A stretch of DNA of 31,618 bases from CAZQKL01 sp964593895 [NCBI: uncultured bacterium] (lineage in GTDB: Bacteria > DYJV01): assembly GCA_964593895.1 (NCBI GenBank), contig CAZQKL010000006.1, forward strand, positions 1 through 31,618. Direction: 5' to 3'. The notes beneath the pieces are model-generated. The model was not told the origin of the DNA, searched no databases, and saw only the letters and a program-made list of their open reading frames with translations. The number at the start of each line of letters is the position of its first letter. The first letter of the stretch is position 1. The translations under genes were made by a program, and so were the position numbers. Below, one piece after another: positions 8,296 to 16,068 of this stretch.

Positions 8296-8315
8296 TAATT
8301 AAGAAGGAGGGGGAA

Positions 8316-9179
8316 ATGAGAGGAGAAATTGAAATTTTAAATTTACCAGATGTTAAAAATGATTCCCTTGAAAAATATATAAAAGAAATTAACAAGTTTC
8401 CAGTATTATCTGCTGAAGAAGAATATAAACTTGCAAAAAGAGTTCAAGAAAATAATGATATAGAAGCTGCAAAAAAATTAATTCTTTCAAATTTAAGATT
8501 TGTTGTTAAAATTGCAAATGAATATAGGAAATTGGGATTTCCATTAAAAGATTTAATCCAAGAAGGTAATTTAGGTCTTTTAAAAGCGGTAAAAAAATTT
8601 AATCCTGATAAAGGGTGTAAGAAATTTATTTCTTATGCTGTTTGGTGGATAAGAGCTCAAATTCATGAATATATTTTAAGAAATTGGAGTCTTGTAAAAC
8701 TTGGAACAACTCAACTACAAAAGAAAGTTTTTTATAAATTTTCAAAAATTGCTGATGAAATAACAGGAGAAAATTATGTTGAAAAGATAGCAGAGGACTA
8801 TCATGTTGATAAAGAAAAAATAATTGAAATTAAAAATAGATTTGAACATAGCGATGTATCACTTGATAATGAAATAGATGATAATGGAAAAACCTTTATA
8901 AATTTTGTTGAAACAGATTATAAAAATCCAGAAGAGGAAGTAATAGAAAATGAAAAGGAAGAGATTTTGAAAAAAGAATTGTGGGAAGCTCTTGATGTAT
9001 TAAATGAAAGAGAGAGATATATTATTTTAAATAGGTATTTAACTGATAATCCAAAAACTTTGCAAGAAATAGGTGATGAATATGGAATTACAAGAGAGAG
9101 GGTAAGGCAGATTGAAAAGAGAGCTCTTGAAAAGATTAAAAAGGTTCTTTCTCCAGAAGTTAAAGCTTTGGCTGCATAA
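8316..9179 (+). CDS. rpoH: Heat-shock sigma factor RpoH (sigma-32 type)
   Basis: Alternative sigma factor (287 aa) directing RNA polymerase to heat-shock promoters. Region 1.2 reads LEKYIKEINKFPVLSAEEEY. Region 2 reads LRFVVKIANEYRKLGFPLKDLIQEGNLGLLKAV, then FISYAVWWIRAQIHEYILRN. An RpoH-box-like QKKVFYKFSKI (family form QRKLFFNLR) separates it from RpoD. The C-terminal region 4 helix-turn-helix is TLQEIGDEYGITRERVRQIEKRAL. ATG 8316 follows AAGGAGGGGG at 8304-8313; a GTG at 8289 lies inside the operator and is unlikely. It has its own promoter with CIRCE, and a yjbQ-type gene follows two bases after the stop. Confidence 0.93.
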   Translation: MRGEIEILNLPDVKNDSLEKYIKEINKFPVLSAEEEYKLAKRVQENNDIEAAKKLILSNLRFVVKIANEYRKLGFPLKDLIQEGNLGLLKAVKKFNPDKGCKKFISYAVWWIRAQIHEYILRNWSLVKLGTTQLQKKVFYKFSKIADEITGENYVEKIAEDYHVDKEKIIEIKNRFEHSDVSLDNEIDDNGKTFINFVETDYKNPEEEVIENEKEEILKKELWEALDVLNERERYIILNRYLTDNPKTLQEIGDEYGITRERVRQIEKRALEKIKKVLSPEVKALAA

Positions 9180-9181
9180 AA

Positions 9182-9601
9182 ATGAAATTTTATAAAAATT
9201 CATTAGAATTTGAATTAAATGCTAACACTGATATAAAGGACATAACCTATGAAATAGAAAGAGAAGTGGAAAAAAGTGGAATAAAAGATGGGATTGCGTC
9301 TATATTTATTTTAGGCTCCACTGGTTCAATTACAACAATTGAATATGAAAGAGGCGTTATTAATGATTTAAAAAAAGCAATAAATAGGATTGCTCCTCCA
9401 GATATCCAATATGAACATAATTTTGCATGGCATGATGGTAATGGTCACAGTCATGTTCAGGCAGCATTATTAGGTCCATCTTTAACTATTCCAGTAAGAA
9501 ATGGAAAATTAACTTTAGGAACGTGGCAGCAGATTGTTATTATAAATCATGATATTAGGAAAAGAATAAGAAAAGTTGAAATTACTATAATTGGAAGTTA
9601 A
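9182..9601 (+). CDS. YjbQ/UPF0047 family protein, first copy
   Basis: 139-aa protein of the YjbQ (UPF0047) family, small trimeric enzymes whose E. coli member has weak thiamine-phosphate synthase activity; the physiological role is unsettled. Family features are GSTGSITTIEYERGVINDL in the middle, the histidine set HNFAWHDGNGHSHVQAALLG, and the C-terminal NGKLTLGTWQQIVIINHD. It lacks the NDYE version of the first motif seen in the second copy at 15150-15569, so the two belong to different subfamilies. It begins 2 bases after rpoH and is probably cotranscribed. Its last 17 bases overlap the convergent ParB-like gene. Confidence 0.85.
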   Translation: MKFYKNSLEFELNANTDIKDITYEIEREVEKSGIKDGIASIFILGSTGSITTIEYERGVINDLKKAINRIAPPDIQYEHNFAWHDGNGHSHVQAALLGPSLTIPVRNGKLTLGTWQQIVIINHDIRKRIRKVEITIIGS

Positions 9602-10508
9602 ATTCTTTTAATTTTTCTAATTTTTCCTTTAATTCAGAGTAGGTCTTAAAAAAAATTTCAACTTTTAAAATATTATCTTCAAAATTTGATGGAGAATATA
9701 TATTCAATCCTTTTACATTTGATAAAACTAAATTTTTTTGTTTGTTAAATTTTTCAATAAAATTGTAATAATCTGGAGAATGAATTTTTAATAAATTTTG
9801 AAAAAATTCATCTTCAAGAGCCTTTGAATATTCTTCAATAGAATATTTTTTAAAATATTTTTCAATAGTTTCATAAAAATTTAAATCTTCCCTTTTTGAA
9901 ATATCAAAAATTCTTTCAAAGACCTTTTTTTGTTTATTAGAATTTAATTTTAAATTTTCACAAAGTTTTAAAAATTTATTTTGAGATTTTTCATCCAATT
10001 TACTTAATTTAATTGCTAAGTTTAAGTTTAATTTTTCATTCACTAAAAGAGTTTTTCCAAAATGAGTAAGATGCTGTAAAGATAAATAATTTTTAAGATT
10101 AACAGAAGAATATTTTAGTTGTAATCTTGAAAAAATATATTTTGTTAAAATTTTATCTTGAAAATAATTTTCAGAATATTTTAATAAATTTGAAATTTCA
10201 ATAGGATTAAATTTTCTGTAAAGATTAATTTTGAGAAATTTTATAAAGTTAATGATTTCAGATGAATAATTTAAAATTTTTAAAGTTATCTTTTTAAAAT
10301 TTAATTTTTCCATTAAAAAAAATCTTTTTCTCCCATCAATTATAAAAAATTCATTATTTTTTCTTGAAATTAAAATTGGAGTAAGCTGACCATTTTCAAT
10401 TAAAGAATTTTCAAGAAGGTTATCATCAACTGGAAATGAGACGTCAATAAAAAAGATTTTACAATTTTGAATATCTTTTAATAATATTTCTATAATATTC
10501 TGCTTCAT
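9585..10508 (-). CDS. Orphan ParB/Spo0J N-terminal-domain-like protein
   Basis: 307-aa, Lys/Asn/Ile-rich protein. Residues about 20-65 look like a ParB/sulfiredoxin-type fold: LIENGQLTPILISRKNNEFFIIDGRKRFFLMEKLNF matches the ParB pattern of GQ..PI, then IDG.RR, where GRKR stands in for the GxRR CTP-binding motif. Residues about 95-150 (KFNPIEISNLLKYSENYF onward) resemble the degenerate helical domain that follows in ParB. No ParA ATPase is next to it, so a plasmid- or chromosome-partition role is not shown. ATG 10508 follows GAGGAAAA and lies 50 bases inside the upstream glycosyltransferase gene. Last gene of its operon; function unknown. Confidence 0.6.
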   Translation of the reverse strand: MKQNIIEILLKDIQNCKIFFIDVSFPVDDNLLENSLIENGQLTPILISRKNNEFFIIDGRKRFFLMEKLNFKKITLKILNYSSEIINFIKFLKINLYRKFNPIEISNLLKYSENYFQDKILTKYIFSRLQLKYSSVNLKNYLSLQHLTHFGKTLLVNEKLNLNLAIKLSKLDEKSQNKFLKLCENLKLNSNKQKKVFERIFDISKREDLNFYETIEKYFKKYSIEEYSKALEDEFFQNLLKIHSPDYYNFIEKFNKQKNLVLSNVKGLNIYSPSNFEDNILKVEIFFKTYSELKEKLEKLKEFNFQL

Positions 10509-11286
10509 CTTTTTTTCCTCGCTTTATGCAACCATTAATATAAATTTTAGCTTTTTTTATTAAAGTCTGAATAACCAATGCTTTTCTTTTTTCATCTAAA
10601 TTATGATTTTTTAATAATTTTAAAAGTGAATAAATTCTGTATCTATCAAGTGCTTTTAATTTTGATAACTGGTCTTCATGTCCATTTCTTTTTACTATTA
10701 ATTTTTCTTTTAAAAGCCCAACTTTATAATGTAAACTAACCCTTAACCACAGGTCATAATCTTCACAGGCTGGTAAATTTTCATCAAAAAGTCCTATTTT
10801 TTCAAAAACCTCTCTTTTTATTAAAACAGCTGATGGGCTAACAATACATAATTCAAGAGATTTTTCAAAAATATCTCCTTCAATTTTTTTATGTTTTTTT
10901 CTTGGATTAACAAATTTACCTTTTCTTATCCATATTTCTTCTGTTTGACAGATTGAATAATTATTTTTTAAAATATAATCAATCTGTTTTTCAAGTTTTT
11001 CAGGAAGCCAATAATCGTCAGAATCAAGAAAAGCTATAAGTTCTCCTTTTGATTTTTTTATTCCATAATTTCTTGAATAACTGACACCTCTATTTTTATT
11101 TAACCAGTAATAAGTTATTCTTTTATCTTTCAAATATGGATAAACACTAAAATAAGTATCACTGGTGGAATTATCATCTACAATAATTAACTCAAAATCT
11201 TTATACGTTTGGTTTAAAACACTTTCAACAGCAGTTGGAAGGAATGATGGTCTATTATAAACAGGAATAATTACTGAAATTAACAT
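10459..11286 (-). CDS. Family 2 glycosyltransferase
   Basis: 275-aa cytoplasmic GT-A-fold glycosyltransferase, probably for surface polysaccharide or lipid-linked glycans; donor and acceptor unknown. The N-terminus ISVIIPVYNRPSFLPTAVES is typical of GT2. LIIVDDNSTSD and the metal-binding LIAFLDSDDYWLPEKL (DxD-type) follow, then PACEDYDLWLRVSLHYKV, the ED motif carrying the catalytic base. No membrane segment is visible. Its start overlaps the end of pgsA by 7 bases and its end overlaps the ParB-like gene. Confidence 0.88.
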   Translation of the reverse strand: MLISVIIPVYNRPSFLPTAVESVLNQTYKDFELIIVDDNSTSDTYFSVYPYLKDKRITYYWLNKNRGVSYSRNYGIKKSKGELIAFLDSDDYWLPEKLEKQIDYILKNNYSICQTEEIWIRKGKFVNPRKKHKKIEGDIFEKSLELCIVSPSAVLIKREVFEKIGLFDENLPACEDYDLWLRVSLHYKVGLLKEKLIVKRNGHEDQLSKLKALDRYRIYSLLKLLKNHNLDEKRKALVIQTLIKKAKIYINGCIKRGKKDEAEYYRNIIKRYSKL

Positions 11287-11825
11287 ATATTTGAAATAAA
11301 TTCTTTTATGTATTTATAAGCTGAAAAAACTGTGTAAATAACTGCAATTATGAGAAAAAAAATTCCAATTGAATAGCTATGAATACCCATAAGTGGATAG
11401 TATATAATAAGACAAGTTAAACTTACTGTTTGAAAAAAAGTTTTATCCTTTCCAAATTTATTTGCTGAAATAATTATTCCCTCTGAACTTGCAATTGCCC
11501 TTAATCCAGTGATTATAAATTCTCTTGAAATAATAATTAATGCAAAAACTATTGGTATTCTATGAAGTTTTACAAGTAAAACAATAACTGAAATAATTAA
11601 AAGTTTATCAGCAAGAGGGTCTATTAATTTTCCAAAAGTTGTTTCCATATTATATTTTCTCGCAATATAGCCATCAATAACATCTGTTATTGATGCTAAT
11701 ACAAATAAAATTGCAGAAATAAGATTTGGAATTTTTTTATCTACATTTAACAAAATTAAAATTGGAATTATTAAAATTAATCTAAGAGATGTGAGAAGAT
11801 TTGCAGGATTATAAAATTTCTTCAT
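11280..11825 (-). CDS. pgsA: CDP-diacylglycerol--glycerol-3-phosphate 3-phosphatidyltransferase
   Basis: Makes phosphatidylglycerol phosphate from CDP-diacylglycerol and glycerol-3-phosphate at the inner membrane. The CDP-alcohol phosphotransferase motif DGx2ARx8Gx3Dx3D is complete in DVIDGYIARKYNMETTFGKL followed by IDPLADK. N-terminal NPANLLTSLRLILIIPILIL is typical of PgsA. Five or six membrane helices are present and 181 aa is the normal length. ATG 11825 overlaps the end of the lytic transglycosylase gene by 17 bases. Confidence 0.93.
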   Translation of the reverse strand: MKKFYNPANLLTSLRLILIIPILILLNVDKKIPNLISAILFVLASITDVIDGYIARKYNMETTFGKLIDPLADKLLIISVIVLLVKLHRIPIVFALIIISREFIITGLRAIASSEGIIISANKFGKDKTFFQTVSLTCLIIYYPLMGIHSYSIGIFFLIIAVIYTVFSAYKYIKEFISNIC

Positions 11826-12408
11826 TGAATTTATACTTTTTAAAAAAAGTTAATACTTTTTTTACATAATTTCTTGTTTCATCAATCGGAGGTATGCCTT
11901 GATATTTTTTTACAATATTTTCTCCTGCATTATAAGCAGCAGTTGCTAAAATTATGTTATTGTGAAATAGATTTAAAAGATATCTTAAATATCTTGCAGC
12001 ACCAAAGATATTCTGTTTTAAATTGTATGGATTTTTTACACCAAATCTTTTTGCGGTTTCAGGCATAAGTTGCATAAGTCCAATTGCTCCTTTTTTAGAT
12101 ACACAATTATGCTTAAAGTCAGATTCTACTTTTGCAATAGATTTTAAAAGATGATAATCAACATGATATTTTTTAGCTGCTTTTCTCAATAAATAATCAA
12201 TGTTTGAACTTAAATGAGAATAGTTAATTCTTTTTTGATGATTGGTTTTAATAATTTTAATACTTTTTACATTTTTATAAATCTCAGGAGTGGAAATATT
12301 TGTAATTACTATACTTCCATCTTTTTTCTTTATAATAAAAATATCTGCATATGAGGTAATTGTCCCAACAATTAATGTAAATATAAGTAAAATTATTAAG
12401 TTTTTCAT
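11809..12408 (-). CDS. Secreted lytic murein transglycosylase (SLT domain)
   Basis: Peptidoglycan-cleaving enzyme (199 aa) exported to the periplasm. The N-terminus MKNLIILLIFTLIVGTITSY is a signal peptide. A short region (IFIIKKKDGSIVITNIS) like a DUF4124 segment follows. The SLT/Goose-lysozyme core begins near residue 65: SIAKVESDF with the catalytic Glu, GAIGLMQLMPETAKRFGV, AAYNAGENIVKKYQGIPP and ETRNYVKKVL. ATG 12408 is preferred over an in-frame TTG at 12426, although neither has a clear ribosome site. A hairpin stands directly upstream, so expression may depend on coupling with the HU gene. Confidence 0.9.
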   Translation of the reverse strand: MKNLIILLIFTLIVGTITSYADIFIIKKKDGSIVITNISTPEIYKNVKSIKIIKTNHQKRINYSHLSSNIDYLLRKAAKKYHVDYHLLKSIAKVESDFKHNCVSKKGAIGLMQLMPETAKRFGVKNPYNLKQNIFGAARYLRYLLNLFHNNIILATAAYNAGENIVKKYQGIPPIDETRNYVKKVLTFFKKYKFNEEIL

Positions 12409-12417
12409 TTTTAATAT

Positions 12418-12436
12418 AAGCCGCAAAAAGCGGCTT
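12418..12436 (-). terminator. GC-rich hairpin between HU and the transglycosylase gene
   Basis: On the - strand AAGCCGC, loop TTTTT, GCGGCTT form a perfect 7-bp stem, beginning immediately after the HU stop codon (12437-12439) and ending 9 bases before the ATG of the next gene. The sequence after it, ATATTAAAAA, is not a proper T-run, so it could be a leaky terminator or an mRNA-processing or stability element that lowers expression of the downstream genes relative to HU. Confidence 0.5.
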
Positions 12437-12715
12437 TTAGCTTTTGTTAATTCTTTCTTTTAATTCTTTTCCAATTTTAAAAAAAGGCAATTTTTTTTCT
12501 GGAACAGTTATTGGTTCACCTGTTTTTGGATTTCTTCCTGTGTAAGACCCATATTTTCTGTTTCTGATACTACCAAAACCTCTAATTTCCACTTTGTCGT
12601 CATTTTTTAAAGCTTCTGTCATTGAATCAAAAATTATATCCACAACTTCTTCAGCAATCATCTTTTTTATTCCTGTTTCTTCAGCTAATTTCTTTGCAAT
12701 ATCTGATTTGTTCAT
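12437..12715 (-). CDS. HU-family DNA-binding protein
   Basis: 92-aa histone-like protein that bends and compacts DNA as a dimer. The HU/IHF signature is clear: DKVEIRGFGSIRNRKYGSYT leading to GRNPKTGEPITVPEKKLPFF, containing the DNA-intercalating Pro of the beta arm (GRNPKTG). ATG 12715 follows a GGGGGG ribosome site and gives the normal length; an ATG at 12739 would add eight residues with no ribosome site. HU is made in large amounts in most bacteria, and the hairpin right after its stop fits separate control from the low-abundance enzymes downstream. Confidence 0.94.
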   Translation of the reverse strand: MNKSDIAKKLAEETGIKKMIAEEVVDIIFDSMTEALKNDDKVEIRGFGSIRNRKYGSYTGRNPKTGEPITVPEKKLPFFKIGKELKERINKS

Positions 12716-12751
12716 TTTTCCCCCCAATTTTTTCTGCATCTAATAATACCA

Positions 12752-14053
12752 TTAATTTTTTTTGTCAAGAAAACAAATTTCTCCAAATAAATCATAATCT
12801 TTAAATTTTTTTATTTCTGCTTCATAGATGTTATTTGTAAGAGGAATTTTTGAAGTTATAAAAGTTATGCCATCTATTTCAGGAGCTTGAAATTCAGTTC
12901 TTCCAGTAAGTACCGCTCCTGAGGAGATAAATTTTTCTTCCACAAGAACATTTAATTTTTTTCCAACTAATTTTTTATTTAATTTTTTTACAATTTTTTT
13001 TTGAGTTTTTAAAATCTCCTTTGCTCTTCTTGTTTTTTCCCTTTTTGGCACATCATCTTTTAATTTTTCAGCTTTAGTGCCTTCTTCTTTTGAATATTTG
13101 AAAACTCCAAGATTATAAAATTCAATATCTTTTATAAATTTTAATAATTTCTGAAATTCATGTTCACTTTCAGTTGGAAAACCAACCATTACTGTTGTTC
13201 TTAAAAAAATATGGGAATATTTTACTTTAATTTTTTCAAATAATTGATACAATTTTTTTTCAGTAGATTTTCTATTCATCAATTTTAAAATTCTACTATC
13301 AATATGCTGGATAGGAATATCAAGATATGAACAGAATTTTTCATGAAAGGTTAATTCAAGAAGTTCCTCAGTTATAAATTCAGGATAAAGATACAATACT
13401 CTCAGCCATTTTAGGTCCTTAATTTCTAAAATTTCTTTTAATAATTTAACCAAATTTGTTCCATCTTTAAGGTCATAACCATAACTTCCAGTATTTTGAG
13501 CAACTAAAATTATTTCTTTTGTGCCATTATCAACCAATTTTTTAATTTCTTCAACAATATCATAAACTGGTCTTGAAAACTGTTTTCCTTTTATTTTTGG
13601 AATTGTGCAGTAAGAGCATGAAAGAGAACAGCCTTCTGATATTTTAACATATTTAAAAGTTTTAGAGACTGGTCTTAAAAAATTTGAATTATAAATAAAT
13701 TTTTTCTCTTTAGAAAATTTTTCACCTTTTAGATAATTTAAAATTTTTAAAAAATTGTATGTATCAAAAAAAGCTTCAACTTCTGGAAATAATTTTTTTA
13801 ATTTTTTTTCACCAAATCTACTAACAAGACAACCTGTAACAATAATTCTTTTTTTGAATTTAACGCAATTTAATATTACATCAATTGCTTCTTTTATAGC
13901 ATCAGTTATGAATGCACAGGTATTTATAATAATTATTTCACTTTCTTCCAGATTATTAATTATTTGATAATTCTCTTCAATTAATTTTCTAGCAAGTATT
14001 TCTGAATCTACTTCATTTTTTGGACAACCGAGAGTGATTATTGATATTTTCAC
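12752..14053 (-). CDS. rimO: Ribosomal protein S12 methylthiotransferase RimO
   Basis: Radical-SAM enzyme (433 aa) that adds a methylthio group to the conserved Asp of ribosomal protein S12. LGCPKNEVDSE at residues 8-18 distinguishes RimO from MiaB. The N-terminal domain's cluster cysteines are Cys10, Cys46 and Cys75. The radical-SAM motif is Cys142-x3-Cys146-x2-Cys149. A TRAM-like domain occupies about the last 65 residues. The start is GTG 14053, overlapping the stop of the DUF1992 gene as GTGA, so translation is coupled. Confidence 0.95.
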   Translation of the reverse strand: MKISIITLGCPKNEVDSEILARKLIEENYQIINNLEESEIIIINTCAFITDAIKEAIDVILNCVKFKKRIIVTGCLVSRFGEKKLKKLFPEVEAFFDTYNFLKILNYLKGEKFSKEKKFIYNSNFLRPVSKTFKYVKISEGCSLSCSYCTIPKIKGKQFSRPVYDIVEEIKKLVDNGTKEIILVAQNTGSYGYDLKDGTNLVKLLKEILEIKDLKWLRVLYLYPEFITEELLELTFHEKFCSYLDIPIQHIDSRILKLMNRKSTEKKLYQLFEKIKVKYSHIFLRTTVMVGFPTESEHEFQKLLKFIKDIEFYNLGVFKYSKEEGTKAEKLKDDVPKREKTRRAKEILKTQKKIVKKLNKKLVGKKLNVLVEEKFISSGAVLTGRTEFQAPEIDGITFITSKIPLTNNIYEAEIKKFKDYDLFGEICFLDKKN

Positions 14054-14439
14054 TTATTCTTTTCTTTTACCTCAGATATTGAAATGCCCACAATTTTTTT
14101 CATAAGTTTTCTTGTGTAAAATTCAGAGAATTTTGATTTTGTGATTATATTATATTCAGCAATCATTGATTGAAATTGACGCAATTTTTTAACAAATTCA
14201 TTTTCATCTTTTATCTCTTCTAATAAATCTCTTAATTTTATAATTTCACTTTTAAGTTGTAACTCTTTTGGCAATACATTTGCATTTTTTAAAATATGAT
14301 AAGCAATTCTTAAATGCTCAGGAACTTTAAAATATTCAGTATTATCAACCTTTTTCCCATAGAATTTATTTTTTGTAAAATCTTCTTTTTCAAGCCAATC
14401 TTTTATTTTTTCTTCTACTATTTTTTCAAAAAAAAGCAT
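14050..14439 (-). CDS. DUF1992 (DnaJC28-like) domain protein
   Basis: 129-aa soluble helical protein. It starts with an amphipathic segment (KIVEEKIKDWLEKEDF) and contains the DUF1992 core VPEHLRIAYHILKNANVLPK ELQLKSEI. DUF1992 is found in small bacterial proteins and in human DNAJC28; its biochemical role is not established. The usual GKGKPL segment near the N-terminus is weak here (KNKFYGKKVDN). It overlaps the cytidylate-kinase-like gene upstream (TAATG) and rimO downstream (GTGA). Confidence 0.75.
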   Translation of the reverse strand: MLFFEKIVEEKIKDWLEKEDFTKNKFYGKKVDNTEYFKVPEHLRIAYHILKNANVLPKELQLKSEIIKLRDLLEEIKDENEFVKKLRQFQSMIAEYNIITKSKFSEFYTRKLMKKIVGISISEVKEKNK

Positions 14440-15056
14440 TAACTTTCTTTTTCAAAATCTATTAATTCTTTTATTAAATTTATTGCTTTTTCTTCCTTAA
14501 CTTTACTGAAATTTATTACAAGGTGATACAATGATGGGTCAAGCCAGTTAACTTTGTAAAATTTTTCAATATAGCTTTTTCTTAATTCATCCATTCTTTT
14601 TATTGTTGAAATAGCACCTTCTCTGGAAGTTCCCCTCTTCATTAGATTTTTAACTCTATCTTCAAAATCTGCCACAATTTTTATATGATAAGAATTTGGA
14701 AAATCTTTTAAGATACATTGACTTCCTCTGCCAACAATCACAACTTTCCCCATTTTTGCAAATTCAATTATTGTTTCTTCAATGTATTTTACCAATTGTT
14801 CAGGGTCTGGAATTTTATGTGAAACTCCAATTATTCTTTTTATAAAGTCATTATCAATAAATTTGTTTAAGATGTCAATTTTATAGCCAACTAATCCTTC
14901 CAAAGCTTTTAATTCACTAACAGATACATTGCTTATTTCAGCAACTTTAAAAAAAATTTCTTTATCAAAATAAAGATAATTTAATTCATCTGCAAGTTTT
15001 CTTGCAAACTGAGCTCCTCTACAACCATAAAGCCTTGAAATTGTGATTACAGCCAT
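14439..15056 (-). CDS. Cytidylate kinase-like P-loop protein
   Basis: 205-aa protein of the cytidylate-kinase-like family (Cytidylate_kin2 type), distinct from the main CMP kinase. A modified P-loop is SRLYGCRGAQFARKLADELN, followed by YLYFDKEIFFKVAE as in CMP/dCMP kinases. GKVVIVGRGSQCIL and the strand HIKIVADFEDRV are shared with the family. The FYKVNWLDPSLYHLVINFSK region corresponds to the C-terminal substrate and helix region. A nucleotide-kinase activity is plausible but the substrate is unknown. AAGGAGGAG precedes ATG 15056; it is the first gene of the - strand operon that runs down to 9585. Confidence 0.82.
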   Translation of the reverse strand: MAVITISRLYGCRGAQFARKLADELNYLYFDKEIFFKVAEISNVSVSELKALEGLVGYKIDILNKFIDNDFIKRIIGVSHKIPDPEQLVKYIEETIIEFAKMGKVVIVGRGSQCILKDFPNSYHIKIVADFEDRVKNLMKRGTSREGAISTIKRMDELRKSYIEKFYKVNWLDPSLYHLVINFSKVKEEKAINLIKELIDFEKES

Positions 15057-15149
15057 TTTCTCCTCCTTTTTTGATAATTAAATAATTTTCTTGAAAATAT
15101 CAATAGAAAATAGTAAAAAATTAAAAATAAAAGATTTTCAGGAGGAAGT
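15057..15149. promoter_or_regulatory. Divergent promoter region between two operons
   Basis: 93 bases between the divergent starts at 15056 (-) and 15150 (+), both with strong ribosome sites. Toward the - strand, TTGATA and TTTAAT are 15 bases apart; toward the + strand, TTGAAA (15091-15096) and TAAAAA (15114-15119) are 17 apart. Both are weak matches in AT-rich DNA. Promoters must lie here or inside the flanking genes, but the exact boxes are not secure. Confidence 0.4.
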
Positions 15150-15569
15150 ATGAAATCATACAGAAAAGAATTATGGTTTCAAACCAAAAACAAAGTGGAA
15201 TTTATAAATATCACAAGAGAAGTTGAAAAAGCAGTTGAGGAAAGTGGAGTAAAAGAAGGATTATGTCTTGTTAATGCAATGCATATTACAGCAAGTGTTT
15301 TTATTAATGATTATGAATCAGGATTAATTGAAGATTTTAAAAAATGGCTTGAAGAACTTGCACCATCAACTCCAATTACAAGGTATAAACATAATCTTAC
15401 TGGAGAAACCAATGGAGATGCTCATTTAAAAAGACAGATAATGGGAAGAGAGGTTGTTGTTGCTATTACAAATGGTAAACTTGATTTTGGTCCTTGGGAA
15501 CAGATTTTTTATGGCGAATTTGATGGTCAGAGAAAAAAGAGAGTTTTAATAAAAATTATTGGAGAGTAA
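15150..15569 (+). CDS. YjbQ/UPF0047 family protein, second copy
   Basis: 139-aa member of the classical YjbQ subfamily. Motifs are [41 protein letters not shown] with the conserved histidines, and [20 protein letters not shown]. Same length as the copy at 9182-9601 and similar along its whole length, yet clearly diverged, so this is an old duplication or two subfamilies. The E. coli homologue has weak thiamine-phosphate synthase activity, but the true role is unsettled. GGAGGAAG precedes the ATG; first gene of the + strand operon reaching 24399. Confidence 0.9.
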   Translation: MKSYRKELWFQTKNKVEFINITREVEKAVEESGVKEGLCLVNAMHITASVFINDYESGLIEDFKKWLEELAPSTPITRYKHNLTGETNGDAHLKRQIMGREVVVAITNGKLDFGPWEQIFYGEFDGQRKKRVLIKIIGE

Positions 15570-15570
15570 G

Positions 15571-16068
15571 ATGAACAAACAACCATTATGGGCTCCATGG
15601 AGAATTGAGTATATAGTTGGAGAAAAAGAAAAAGGTTGCATTTTCTGTAATAGAATAAAACAGAAAGAGGATGAAAAAAATCTTATTCTCTATAGAGCAG
15701 AATTTAGCTTTATAATAATGAACAGATATCCTTATAACAGCGGACATTTGATGATTGTTCCATATGAGCATAAAGGTGATTATGAAGATTTAAACGATAA
15801 TGAAATCTTAGAAATGGGTAAACTTATAAAGCTCTCAATTAAAGTTTTAAGAGAAGTTATGAATCCAGAAGCTTTTAATATTGGTCTAAATTTAGGTAAA
15901 CCTGCAGGAGCTGGAGTTGAGGAACATCTTCATTATCATGTTGTTCCAAGATGGAATGGTGATACCAATTTTATGCCAGTAATATCAAATACCCGTGTTA
16001 TTCCAGAAGCTCTAAGTTCCACCTATAAAAAATTAAAAAAAGCTTTTTTAAAATATGAAAAAAGCTGA
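15571..16068 (+). CDS. HIT-family nucleotide hydrolase/phosphorylase
   Basis: 165-aa histidine-triad protein. CIFC near residue 24 with the downstream His forms the zinc site typical of the Ap4A phosphorylase-like branch. NSGHLMIVPYEHKGDYEDL and EEHLHYHVVPRWNGDTNFMP carry the triad His-x-His-x-His. The PRWNGDTNFMPV ending resembles mycobacterial Rv2613c-type diadenosine tetraphosphate phosphorylase, so a substrate such as Ap4A is likely. ATG 15571 follows GGAGAG at 15561 and begins one base after the yjbQ stop; a TTG at 15559 is less likely. The end overlaps the next gene by 14 bases. Confidence 0.9.
   Translation: MNKQPLWAPWRIEYIVGEKEKGCIFCNRIKQKEDEKNLILYRAEFSFIIMNRYPYNSGHLMIVPYEHKGDYEDLNDNEILEMGKLIKLSIKVLREVMNPEAFNIGLNLGKPAGAGVEEHLHYHVVPRWNGDTNFMPVISNTRVIPEALSSTYKKLKKAFLKYEKS

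Noticed and set aside
8289-8315. GTG 8289 as the rpoH start
   Set aside because: It lies inside the right arm of CIRCE and has no ribosome site; ATG 8316 has AAGGAGGGGG.
12743-12768. Promoter for HU on the - strand (TTGACA ... TATTAT)
   Set aside because: Both boxes look good but are only 14 bases apart, too short for a sigma-70 promoter. HU may still have a promoter here with different boxes.
15057-15149. Complementary TCCTCC/GGAGGA segments across the divergent gap as a regulatory hairpin
   Set aside because: They are the Shine-Dalgarno sequences of two divergent genes, so complementarity is expected and neither transcript need contain both.
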